This document shows, piece after piece, positions 1 through 7,254 of a stretch of DNA of 64,000 bases. The translations under genes were made by a program, and so were the position numbers. The notes under the pieces are model-generated. The model saw only the letters and a list, made by a program, of their open reading frames with translations. It was not told the DNA's origin and did no database searches. The stretch is taken from positions 1 to 64,000 of the forward strand of contig USHX01000004.1 of assembly GCA_900554565.1 (NCBI GenBank), read 5' to 3'. Origin of the DNA: an uncultured Clostridium sp. Its GTDB lineage: Bacteria; Bacillota; Clostridia; TANB77; CAG-508. Each line of letters opens with the position of its first letter. The stretch's first letter is position 1.

Positions 1-52
1 TATTTGTTGCTTTTGCATATTTTTCTGCTGTTTTTGCTAAGAATTTTAACAT
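1..52 (-). CDS. agrD: AgrD-like autoinducing peptide precursor (partial, 5' end only)
   Basis: Only the first 17 codons lie in the window; the gene runs off the left edge. The visible start reads MLKFLAKTAEKYAKATN, an amphipathic, Lys/Ala-rich leader like that of clostridial cyclic-lactone autoinducer precursors. An AGGAGGGG ribosome site lies 6 bases before the ATG. It follows agrB on the same strand by about 60 bases, the usual agrB-agrD order. In the family, AgrB cleaves the C-terminal tail and cyclises the core peptide, which is exported as a quorum signal. The core and its Cys or Ser lie outside the window, so identity rests on leader and position. Confidence 0.75.
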   Translation of the reverse strand, partial: MLKFLAKTAEKYAKATN

Positions 53-114
53 AAAAATCCCCTCCTTAGTATAAAATCTATATAACATAAAATATAACCG
101 GTATATATTTTATA

Positions 115-741
115 TCAAACTGTTTCAGTTGAAGTATTCCCATATACTTCGTAGCCATATTTATTATTTGTCAATTTATAAATAAATTTAGTAATTGTTA
201 TTGTTTGAAATAAATTTGCTAATATTAAAATATTAGTAATCATATTGTTATTTATTATTAGTGCTGCAAATAGCCCTAATGAAAATGTTATATATGCTAC
301 TGCCCTTTTTTTCTTTCGTACACTTTCTTCTAGTATTGGCACACTTTCTGTGTCAGCTGGTGCATAAAGTTTTATCATTATCATTCCAAATACCCATACA
401 CATGCTATCAGTAAATATTTTGCAATTTGTGGTAACACAATATATTGTGATGTAAATGGTATTATGCAATAAAATAATGTTGTGAATGTTATGCAACCTA
501 TATGTGTTTTTAAATGTACTCCACCTGATGCTCCTTTGTATGGAAATAATGCTAAAAAAGTAAACATTGCCCATTTGAATATTCCTAATATATATGCTAT
601 TCCTAGCATTATAAATATTTTTGGAATTTCGCCTACTATGTTTTGTAATCCATAGTAAATCACTTCTGCTCTTTCATCATCAATCTCAGGCATTTCTTTT
701 CTTATTCTTTTGGTTAAAAAGGCACAGATTTTATCAATCAT
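115..741 (-). CDS. agrB: AgrB-type autoinducer-processing membrane endopeptidase
   Basis: This is a 208-residue multi-spanning membrane protein of the accessory gene regulator B family, which cleaves and cyclises the AgrD precursor. The family's catalytic His and Cys are visible in the stretch GASGGVHLKTHIGC, about residues 70-84, after a KMPEID-like cytosolic N-terminus. Five to six hydrophobic segments follow, and the tail is polar. The ATG at 741 is preferred because a GAGG site lies 8 bases upstream; a GTG three codons earlier overlaps that site. The partial agrD follows directly downstream. No AgrC or AgrA is visible, but they could lie beyond the left edge. Confidence 0.9.
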   Translation of the reverse strand: MIDKICAFLTKRIRKEMPEIDDERAEVIYYGLQNIVGEIPKIFIMLGIAYILGIFKWAMFTFLALFPYKGASGGVHLKTHIGCITFTTLFYCIIPFTSQYIVLPQIAKYLLIACVWVFGMIMIKLYAPADTESVPILEESVRKKKRAVAYITFSLGLFAALIINNNMITNILILANLFQTITITKFIYKLTNNKYGYEVYGNTSTETV

Positions 742-992
742 TTGTATCACCTCTTTATTTTGTTATACGGATTTTATCACCAGATTTTTAAATTTTTCAT
801 TTTGTTTTATAAAACTGCTATTTTAGTTTATGAAAATTTTTTCGTGTAATTTTCATATATAATTTTTATTTATAAAAGTCATAATTTGACATATTTTTTT
901 TATAAGATCAATAATAATTTTCATAGAGATATAAAAATATTTTTATAAAGTTATATTTGTACCTTTTTGTTACTTTCATCTTAGCTATTGGA

Positions 993-1031
993 CAAAAAAT
1001 AACCTGTATCTATTGATACAAGCTATTTTTA
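993..1031 (-). terminator. Rho-independent terminator after tRNA-Met
   Basis: On the minus strand a stem of about 14 pairs (AAATAGCTTGTATC with GATACAGGTTATTT, one mismatch and wobbles) has an AATA loop and runs into a T tract. It lies just after the tRNA 3' end and separates the tRNA from agrB. Confidence 0.75.
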
Positions 1032-1038
1032 TTTTATA

Positions 1039-1115
1039 TGGTAGCGAAGATGTGATTCGAACACATGACCCTTCGGGTATGAACCGAATGCTCTAGCCAA
1101 CTGAGCTACTTCGCC
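1039..1115 (-). tRNA. tRNA-Met (CAT anticodon, elongator type)
   Basis: On the minus strand, 77 nucleotides fold as a full cloverleaf. The acceptor arm pairs GGCGAAG with CTTCGCT. The anticodon stem TTCGG/CCGAA encloses the loop TTCATAC with anticodon CAT. The T-loop is TTCGAAT and the CCA end is encoded. The G1-U72 type acceptor closure and the CTCAGTTGGC D-arm match elongator tRNA-Met, not the initiator. It is transcribed alone, with its own promoter and terminator. Confidence 0.95.
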
Positions 1116-1148
1116 AGGTTGTGTCAGCAATGATAACTGACAAAATCT

Positions 1149-1177
1149 ATTATAACGGTAGTTTTTCCATTTGTCAA
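1149..1177 (-). promoter_or_regulatory. Sigma-A promoter of tRNA-Met
   Basis: On the minus strand, TTGACA and TATAAT are both perfect and separated by 17 bases. The -10 box ends about 34 bases before the tRNA 5' end, which allows a short leader. This is one of the strongest consensus promoters in the window. Confidence 0.85.
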
Positions 1178-1180
1178 GAT

Positions 1181-1215
1181 AAAAATACAAGAAATCTAAA
1201 ATTTCTTGTATTTTT
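1181..1215 (-). terminator. Rho-independent terminator after the gene at 1215-1502
   Basis: A perfect stem, aaaaatacaagaaat against atttcttgtattttt, encloses a 5-base loop. On the minus strand it begins at the stop codon of the upstream hypothetical gene and ends in a T run. The symmetric A and T runs could let it work in both directions. Confidence 0.8.
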
Positions 1216-1502
1216 TAATATCTTTCATTTTCTCTGTCTTCTTTATTTTTTACATTATGTGTTTCTTTATTGTTATATTCTATAGCTGTTGGTTCTACTT
1301 GCTTTTTTCTTGGTATTTTTGTTACATGTTTTGGACTAGTAACCATTTTTTCTAGCATTCCAACATTTTCATATGATTTTTCTATTATTCTTTTATCACT
1401 TGAAGATACTAATTCATTTAAAACATTAACATTGAATTCACATTCTAATGCTTCTACATTTTCAGTATTCCAAAAGTCTTTTAATACTTCTAAAAATTTC
1501 AT
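1215..1502 (-). CDS. Hypothetical protein, 95 aa
   Basis: I do not recognise this protein. It is soluble with no membrane segment. The first half is acidic and leucine-rich (KFLEVLKDFWNTENVEALE), suggesting a helical bundle. The C-terminal 30 residues are highly charged and probably disordered. The ribosome site is weak: AAAGGA lies 15 bases before the ATG. It has its own terminator and stands as a single gene, so the context suggests no function. It could be a small lineage-specific gene; coding potential rests on length and the terminator at its stop. Confidence 0.55.
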   Translation of the reverse strand: MKFLEVLKDFWNTENVEALECEFNVNVLNELVSSSDKRIIEKSYENVGMLEKMVTSPKHVTKIPRKKQVEPTAIEYNNKETHNVKNKEDRENERY

Positions 1503-1626
1503 ATTTGCTTAAAGTTATCCTTTAAGTTTTTCACCTCTCTTTTCTCAATACAGAGGTATTATAACATAAATACAAGAAAAAATCAAGCCCTCAAGAATAT
1601 TTTTACAGATAATGTAAATTACTAGT

Positions 1627-2703
1627 TTATCTTACATATTCATTTAATGGTTTTATTCTATAATATAAATCTCCCATTTCTTCTGTTGGAACATAACCAG
1701 CTTTTGAATTCATAACATCTGGAATTCTATTAACAACACTTGCACAAGTAAGTTCAACTGTTGCTGGTTTGTTTATAACTAATGTTGTTTCAGGTTCTCC
1801 AATTATTGTCCATTCATTCTTATCAAATTCATCTTTAGCATATACTTTTCCTATACATTCACTTTCAATTGTTATTCCCTCTTCTGTTTCAGTTGTAACA
1901 ACTGCACTCATTCCTGTTGCATCTCCTGCCTTTACTGTCATTCCTAAAGTTGTTGAATATATATCTTCTGAATATGTTTGTGGCACTGTTTTTTGTGTTT
2001 GTGATTTTACTGTAAGTCCTAATTTATCACATAGCCATCCATTTACATTCCACATATATGAAGGTAAATATTCTCCTTTTTCTATCATTTTTTTTCTTTC
2101 TTCATCTGATATTCTATCTACTGATGCTACTTGTTTGTCAAATTCTTCTAAAGTTAATCCTGAACCATGTGCTTTAGCTAAGGCTATTCCATAGTCCTCT
2201 ACGTTGTAGCTTGAACTTCCTTTAATTTTTTTAATTGTATGTGTTGAGCCTGCAATGCTTGATATAAGTTGTCCCCAATAAATATCTTGATATCCACTTC
2301 CTGTTATTGTACAATTTGTTTTTTTAGCCATTTCATCTAATTTTTTAGTTATTGCTGGGTTTGAATTCATTGGGTAAAAAGCCTCTTCACAAGTTGTTAT
2401 TGCATTTACACCTAATCTTGCACATAACATTAATGCATCTTCTACATCTTTAATTAAACTCATTGTTGTTACTATTGCAATATCAGGTTTTGCTTCTTGT
2501 ATCATTTTTTCAGCATCTTCAACTGATACAACTTTTACTCCTTTGTTTTCTGTTCCCATTATTTCACCTATGTCTTTTCCTATTACTGCTGGATTCACAT
2601 CAATTGCTCCTACAATTTCGGCTCCTTTTTCGTATACATATCTCATTGTATACACACTCATTTTGCCCACACCATATTGAATTACTTTGATTTTTCTATC
2701 CAC
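1627..2703 (-). CDS. NAD(P)-dependent dehydrogenase of the dihydrodipicolinate reductase / 2,4-diaminopentanoate dehydrogenase type
   Basis: This 358-residue protein has an N-terminal Rossmann fold: a beta strand, then GVGKMS as the dinucleotide loop, then EIVGAIDVNPAVIGKDIGE, as in DapB-like N-terminal domains. Its C-terminal half resembles the substrate domain of 2,4-diaminopentanoate dehydrogenase (Ord), used by clostridia in ornithine fermentation. I infer oxidation or reduction of an amino-acid-like substrate; the substrate is not certain. A GTG start at 2703 is chosen because AAAGGAG lies 8 bases upstream, whereas the longer TTG start falls inside that ribosome site. No ornithine-pathway genes adjoin it, so it may serve another pathway. 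Confidence 0.7.
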   Translation of the reverse strand: MDRKIKVIQYGVGKMSVYTMRYVYEKGAEIVGAIDVNPAVIGKDIGEIMGTENKGVKVVSVEDAEKMIQEAKPDIAIVTTMSLIKDVEDALMLCARLGVNAITTCEEAFYPMNSNPAITKKLDEMAKKTNCTITGSGYQDIYWGQLISSIAGSTHTIKKIKGSSSYNVEDYGIALAKAHGSGLTLEEFDKQVASVDRISDEERKKMIEKGEYLPSYMWNVNGWLCDKLGLTVKSQTQKTVPQTYSEDIYSTTLGMTVKAGDATGMSAVVTTETEEGITIESECIGKVYAKDEFDKNEWTIIGEPETTLVINKPATVELTCASVVNRIPDVMNSKAGYVPTEEMGDLYYRIKPLNEYVR

Positions 2704-2785
2704 AAAAATCACTCCTTTCAATCTATATAGATTATATACTAATTAATAAATTTTATACAAGCCATTTTTGTGAATTGTTTGTAAA

Positions 2786-3428
2786 TTATTTTTGTACTAA
2801 TATTTTACTTTTTATTTCTAGCAATTTTTCTTTTGATATGTTTGCAATTTTCATAATTTGTTTATCAGCCAAATTATTCTTTAGCTTTTTCAATTCCTAT
2901 TTTTTTTTACTAAAGTAAAATATATTATCTTTTTTAGGGTATTTTTCTTTTCATCTGCCATTTGTCTTTGTGTGATTTCATTTAAATTTCGTTCAAGCTC
3001 ATCCTTGGTTTTGGATTTATCTAACAACATCACTTTTGATAATAAATTTTTATCTTCCATTAATTCTTCATCTTTCATTTTGCTTATGTCTGCTAAATGA
3101 TATTTTTATCAACAGCACTTTTTATTATTTCCATTTCATACATTAACAATCTGTAAAGCATCGCATAATCTACACTTGATTGATGTTCAATAAGAAAGAA
3201 TATTTTTTGATTCTTCAATTTATAAACAACATCTGTATCCTTATTTCTAAAATTATTTGTTATAAAATGTGTCGTATATTTTTCTATGTCCTTTGGTCCA
3301 ATCTCTATATTTAAGCTTTTGCTAATAAAATTTGCTGCTTCTCCCTTATCTCCCAAAATAATCTTATAAACTTTGTCGTGTGGCTGATTTACCTCAATTT
3401 CATATTCAGCTTCATCTTCCTTTACCAT
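2786..3428 (-). pseudogene. Degraded Rpn-family (PD-(D/E)XK) nuclease / transposase-like gene
   Basis: Three pieces of one Rpn-type gene lie in order. The N-terminal 111 codons (3428 to 3093) carry HDKVYKIILGDK, DVVYKLKNQ and FFLIEHQSSVDYAMLYRLL, typical of the family core. After SAVDKN the reading frame is lost and roughly 60 family residues are missing. The sequence resumes in another frame (YHLADISKMKDEEL, to about 2905), and an A-rich tract causes a second shift into LADKQIMKIANISKEKL up to a stop at 2786. Internal deletion plus indels indicate real decay. Neither break involves a CGG codon, unlike truA, yunB, dnaG and ftsW. Rpn proteins are recombination-promoting nucleases often present as multicopy, fast-decaying genes. 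Confidence 0.8.
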
Positions 3429-3493
3429 GCAAAAAAATGATGTTTTTTCTCTTTCTTTTTCATTTTTTTGGATTTTTTAAGATTTTTGATATA

Positions 3494-3551
3494 AAAAATA
3501 GAATACAAATTAAGAATTAAATTCTTGTTTTGTATTCCATACTATTTTTTA
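3494..3551 (-). terminator. Probable terminator after mtnN
   Basis: On the minus strand an imperfect long stem, AATAG-TATGGAATACAAA against TTTGTATTCTATT, with an internal AAGAATTTAATTCTT hairpin, ends in TTTTTTAT. It begins about 16 bases after the mtnN stop. Confidence 0.65.
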
Positions 3552-3566
3552 TGTAAAGTCAAGTGT

Positions 3567-4265
3567 TTATTCTTCTTTCATATATTCTTTTAAAATTTCA
3601 GCACATCTTTTTGAAGCTAATCTTAAGTTTTCTTCAAAAGTTGATGCATTCTCTCCATTTGGTGTATCAGATATACTTCTTACTACAACAAAAGGGACCT
3701 CATCTAAATAAGCTACTTGAGCTATTGCTGCACATTCCATATCCACAACATCTGCATCAAATTTTGTTCTTATTTTTTCTTTCATTTCAATTTCTGTGCA
3801 GAATATATCTCCTGTTGCAACTATTCCCATTTTTATTTTGTAATTTTCATCTTCAAGATTTTTTATTGCTTTTTGAAATTTGTAAATCATTTTTCCTTCA
3901 CATTCCACAAAATTTCCAACACCTGTTATATATCCTTTGCTATGACCAAATGCAGTTATGTCAAAATCATGTTGTACTACATGCTCTCCTATTACAATAT
4001 CTCCTATTTCTAAATCTTCACTTATTGCACCTGCTGAACCTAAGTTCATTATAGATTCAACTTCAAATTTATCTATCATTATTTGTGTAGTTCTTGCTGC
4101 ATTTACTTTTCCTACCCCACTTTTAGCTAATACACATTCTTTATTTTCTATTTTTCCAACTATAAATTCAGTTCCATATATTTCTTTTCTTTCTATATCT
4201 TGCATTAAATCTTCTATTGCTTCACATTCTTCATCCATTGCTGTTATAATTCCAACTTTTTTCAT
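3567..4265 (-). CDS. mtnN: 5'-methylthioadenosine / S-adenosylhomocysteine nucleosidase
   Basis: This 232-residue enzyme hydrolyses MTA and SAH to adenine and the thio-sugar, clearing by-products of polyamine synthesis and methyl transfer. The length is standard. Family signatures are visible: ITAMDEEC with the catalytic Glu near residue 12, SGVGKVNAA, NLGSAGA, VDMECAAI with the purine-site Glu near 173, and RSISD with the catalytic Asp near 196. The ATG at 4265 is chosen because AAGAGG lies 6 bases before it; an ATG seven codons earlier overlaps that site. It is a single gene diverging from glmS, with the glmS promoter in the shared interval. Confidence 0.95.
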   Translation of the reverse strand: MKKVGIITAMDEECEAIEDLMQDIERKEIYGTEFIVGKIENKECVLAKSGVGKVNAARTTQIMIDKFEVESIMNLGSAGAISEDLEIGDIVIGEHVVQHDFDITAFGHSKGYITGVGNFVECEGKMIYKFQKAIKNLEDENYKIKMGIVATGDIFCTEIEMKEKIRTKFDADVVDMECAAIAQVAYLDEVPFVVVRSISDTPNGENASTFEENLRLASKRCAEILKEYMKEE

Positions 4266-4334
4266 ATTATCCCTCTTTTCTTTCATAATTATATATTATA
4301 ATTTTAGCAAATTCAAGAAATTTTCCAAATACAC

Positions 4335-4363
4335 TTGTAACATTTCAAGTTTTGAGGTAATAT
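4335..4363 (+). promoter_or_regulatory. Candidate promoter of the glmS ribozyme transcript
   Basis: TTGTAA and TAATAT are separated by 17 bases, about 65 bases before the ribozyme cleavage site. An overlapping TATAAT three bases later gives a poorer spacing. Assignment is by consensus only. Confidence 0.5.
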
Positions 4364-4424
4364 AATAACATAAATTGAAAGAAATGCATAATACAAAAAC
4401 AAAAGAAAGGAGTAAATAGCAAAT

Positions 4425-4566
4425 AATAAAGCGCCTGGACACTAACTATTAGTGTTGACGAGGTCTAGAGTTATCGAAACATTCGGCGGATGCTCTAGTG
4501 GCTAGCTTAGGTCAAAATATTAATTAAAAAGCAATAGCAATATTGTAACAAAGATTAATATAATAA
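4425..4566 (+). ncRNA. glmS glucosamine-6-phosphate-activated ribozyme / riboswitch
   Basis: The conserved core is plain: GCGCCTGGAC directly after the cleavage position (between 4430 and 4431), GACGAGG, GTTATCGAAA, TTCGGCGGATGC and the closing CTAGAG/CTCTAG stem. Downstream, atattaatt (4517-4525) pairs with gattaatat (4553-4561) as P4, enclosing a caata-GCAA-tattg hairpin. Glucosamine-6-phosphate acts as the cofactor for self-cleavage, and the cleaved mRNA is degraded, which lowers GlmS. It lies about 60 bases before the glmS ATG, its normal place. Confidence 0.95.
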
Positions 4567-4622
4567 GCATTATTTTGCATGCTTTCAATTCCATATTAAA
4601 TTTATTATTAAGGAGGATTACT

Positions 4623-6461
4623 ATGTGTGGAATTGTAGGTTACATAGGAACAAAAAAAGCAAGTCCAATACTAATTAATGGACTTTTAAGATTGGAATAC
4701 AGAGGTTATGACTCAGCCGGTATTGCAACAATAGAAAAAGAAGGACTTTCATTTATGAAAAACAAAGGAAGAGTCAAAAATTTATATGAATTACCAGGAA
4801 TTGATGATTTAGAAGGAACAATTGGTATAGCTCATACAAGATGGGCAACTCATGGAAAACCTTCAAAAGAAAATTCTCACCCTCATTATGATAATTCAAA
4901 AACATTTGGAGTTGTTCATAATGGAATTATTGAAAATTACAATGAATTAAGAACTTTTTTAACAAATAATGGATATACTTTCTATTCTCAAACAGATACA
5001 GAAGTTGTACCAAATCTTATTCATTATTATTACACAAAAGATAAAAAAGATGATGAACTAAAATTTTTAAGAGCTGTAAGAAATGCTTGTAAAGATTTAA
5101 AAGGAAGCTTTGCTTTAGAAATAATTTCAAGCAATTGCCCTGATAACATGATTGTAATAAGAAAAGATAGCCCATTAGTTATCGGAAAAGGAGAAAATGA
5201 AAACTACATTTCTTCTGATATTCCAGCTATTTTATCATTTACAAGAAACTTCTATCTTTTAAATGATTTAGAACTTGTTCTTTTAACAAGAGATGATGTT
5301 AAATTCTTTGATATGGATTTAAATCCTATCGACAAAAAAATTGAAGTAATCGAATGGAATGCAACAAGTGCAGAAAAAGACGGATATGAAGATTATATGT
5401 TAAAAGAAATATATGAACAGCCAACTGCAATTAGAGAAACTTTAGGAGCTAAATTAAATGAAAGTGCAAAATGTGATTTTGAAGAATTAGATTTTACAAA
5501 AGAATATTTATGCGGATTAAGAAAAATTTATTTAGTTGCTTGTGGTACTGCTATGCATGCTGGTTTAGTTGCTAAAAATATTTTAGAAAAACTTTGCAAA
5601 ATACCAACAGAAGTTGATATTGCTTCTGAATTTAGATATAGAGATCCAATTGTTGATGATAAAACATTATGCATTTTTATCTCTCAATCAGGAGAAACTG
5701 CTGATACTATCGCAGCATTAAAACTTTCAAGAGAAAAAGGAGCAAAAACACTTGCAATAAGTAATGTTATAGGAAGTTCTATAACTAGAGAAGCTGACTA
5801 TTCTATTTATACTCATGCTGGTCCTGAAATTGCTGTTGCATCTACAAAAGCATATACATCACAAGTTGCCCTACTTTCTATACTAGCAATTTATTTTGCT
5901 GAAACAATGGGAGTTGAAAAAGAAGAAGTTGCACATTTAAAACAAGATATTCTTGAATTACCTAAAAAACTTGATGAAGTTTTAAAAACAGCTGATAAAG
6001 TAAAAGAATTCAGTCACAAAATTTATCAAGAAAAAGATGTGTTCTTCTTAGGTAGAGGTGTTGATGAAACTGTTGCAAGAGAATCTGCTTTAAAACTTAA
6101 AGAAATTTCTTATATACATGCAGAAAGTTATCCAGCAGGAGAATTAAAACACGGACCTATAGCATTAATAGAAAATGGAATTACTGTAATTAGTATTATG
6201 ACAGATCCTAAATTAGTTGAAAAAACTGTAAGTAATATCCAAGAAGTTATTACAAGAGGTGCAAAAACTTTAGTTGTAACAAACCAAAAAATTGATAATA
6301 CTATGTTTGATTTAGTTATTAACATACCTGAAACAAACCCATTTATTTCACCTATATTATCTGTTGTACCACTACAACTACTTTCATATTATATTTCTAA
6401 GGAAAAAGGATTAGATGTAGATAAGCCTAGAAACTTAGCAAAATCAGTTACAGTTGAATAA
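4623..6461 (+). CDS. glmS: Glutamine--fructose-6-phosphate aminotransferase (isomerising)
   Basis: This 612-residue enzyme makes glucosamine-6-phosphate from fructose-6-phosphate and glutamine, the first committed step to UDP-GlcNAc and peptidoglycan. The start is at MCGIVGYIG: processing exposes Cys2, the glutaminase nucleophile, and AGGAGG lies 6 bases upstream. The glutaminase domain shows RGYDSAGIA, HTRWATHG and HNGIIENY. Two SIS domains follow (CGTAMHAG and FISQSGETADT; then GRGVDETVARE). The C-terminal LAKSVTVE ending is typical. Expression is controlled by the upstream ribozyme, and a strong terminator follows. Confidence 0.97.
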   Translation: MCGIVGYIGTKKASPILINGLLRLEYRGYDSAGIATIEKEGLSFMKNKGRVKNLYELPGIDDLEGTIGIAHTRWATHGKPSKENSHPHYDNSKTFGVVHNGIIENYNELRTFLTNNGYTFYSQTDTEVVPNLIHYYYTKDKKDDELKFLRAVRNACKDLKGSFALEIISSNCPDNMIVIRKDSPLVIGKGENENYISSDIPAILSFTRNFYLLNDLELVLLTRDDVKFFDMDLNPIDKKIEVIEWNATSAEKDGYEDYMLKEIYEQPTAIRETLGAKLNESAKCDFEELDFTKEYLCGLRKIYLVACGTAMHAGLVAKNILEKLCKIPTEVDIASEFRYRDPIVDDKTLCIFISQSGETADTIAALKLSREKGAKTLAISNVIGSSITREADYSIYTHAGPEIAVASTKAYTSQVALLSILAIYFAETMGVEKEEVAHLKQDILELPKKLDEVLKTADKVKEFSHKIYQEKDVFFLGRGVDETVARESALKLKEISYIHAESYPAGELKHGPIALIENGITVISIMTDPKLVEKTVSNIQEVITRGAKTLVVTNQKIDNTMFDLVINIPETNPFISPILSVVPLQLLSYYISKEKGLDVDKPRNLAKSVTVE

Positions 6462-6464
6462 AAC

Positions 6465-6502
6465 AAAAACTAGCTAATACCAAAAGTGTTAGCTAGTTTT
6501 TT
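6465..6502 (+). terminator. Terminator between convergent glmS and bofA
   Basis: A 15-pair stem (aaaactagctaatac with gtgttagctagtttt, including one G-T pair) with a caaaa loop is followed by TTTTTT. A-rich bases on the other side allow bidirectional use for bofA on the minus strand. Confidence 0.9.
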
Positions 6503-6761
6503 AGTTTAGTAATAATTTTATAATTATCAAACTTACAGCACCTGGAAGCCCCAGTAATCCAACTACTATACTTGTAAAAAAATTTAATCCTATATGAAAA
6601 CTAAATGTAGAACCAATTAAATTTATTATAAAAATAACTACCCCACCTAAAATAGAATTAAAAATCAATTTTAATATTTTAGTTATTGGAACTATAAAAA
6701 TTCTTCCAAATATAAAAATAAAACATATACAAGCTAAATATGTAATAATATTTGCATCCAT
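6501..6761 (-). CDS. bofA: BofA-like pro-sigma-K processing inhibitor
   Basis: This 86-residue membrane protein matches BofA in size (about 87 residues in Bacillus) and pattern. Two to three hydrophobic segments are followed by the signature ILGGVVIFIINLIG, FHIGLNFFTSIVVGLLGLPG and a hydrophobic end. BofA sits in the outer forespore membrane and holds the SpoIVFB protease inactive until the forespore signal arrives. The ATG at 6761 has GGAG 8 bases upstream; the longer upstream start has no such site. The neighbour yaaL is also next to bofA in Bacillus, which supports the assignment. Confidence 0.88.
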   Translation of the reverse strand: MDANIITYLACICFIFIFGRIFIVPITKILKLIFNSILGGVVIFIINLIGSTFSFHIGLNFFTSIVVGLLGLPGAVSLIIIKLLLN

Positions 6762-6829
6762 AAAATCAACTCCAAACACCAAATTGTCTCTTTCCATTTT
6801 TATGTTGAAATTAGGACAAATATTACATT

Positions 6830-7111
6830 TTAGCCGGCTTCTTTACTTAAAAATGTAAATTTTTTATCATTAATCATATCTATTTGCAATCCCTTACTTT
6901 TAGCTAGTTTTATTAAATAATCAAGTTTAGCCTGATTTGCTTTTATCTGATACACATAATAATCAACTAAATCTTCTTTTGCATATTCAAAATTATTATT
7001 ATATGTTTTTAACTCTTCCCTTGTATTAATTATATTTTTAATTAATTCCATTTCTTTTTCAAGTTCTGTTCTATCTGGTATTTTTTGCTCTTTAATATAT
7101 TCATCTTGCAT
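6830..7111 (-). CDS. yaaL: YaaL-like DUF2508 family protein
   Basis: This 93-residue soluble, helical, charged protein has no membrane segment. Its motif LVDYYVYQIKANQAKLDYLIKLAKSKGL is the DUF2508 pattern, in which the D-x-Y-x-Y-x-I-x-A core is typical. The ribosome site AAAGGAG lies 7 bases before the ATG. It is transcribed just ahead of bofA with about 70 bases between, as in Bacillus (recR-yaaL-bofA), though recR is not here. The biochemical role is unknown; a sporulation link is suggested only by the neighbour. Confidence 0.8.
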   Translation of the reverse strand: MQDEYIKEQKIPDRTELEKEMELIKNIINTREELKTYNNNFEYAKEDLVDYYVYQIKANQAKLDYLIKLAKSKGLQIDMINDKKFTFLSKEAG

Positions 7112-7254
7112 GGCAAGTCTCCTTTACATTTTTATTTTTAGTATATTCCCAAAATTGTCATTTTATTCATTAATTTGCCTAAACCCCTTGTTTTTTTAGC
7201 GATTTTATAGGATAATATATATGTATAATTTTAAGAAATGAAAGGATTTTTCAA

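Noticed and set aside
3563..4054. Long Leu/His/Phe-rich ORFs opposite mtnN, truA, dnaG, proS and others.
   Set aside because: They are antisense shadows of AT-rich genes, with no ribosome sites and low-complexity composition.
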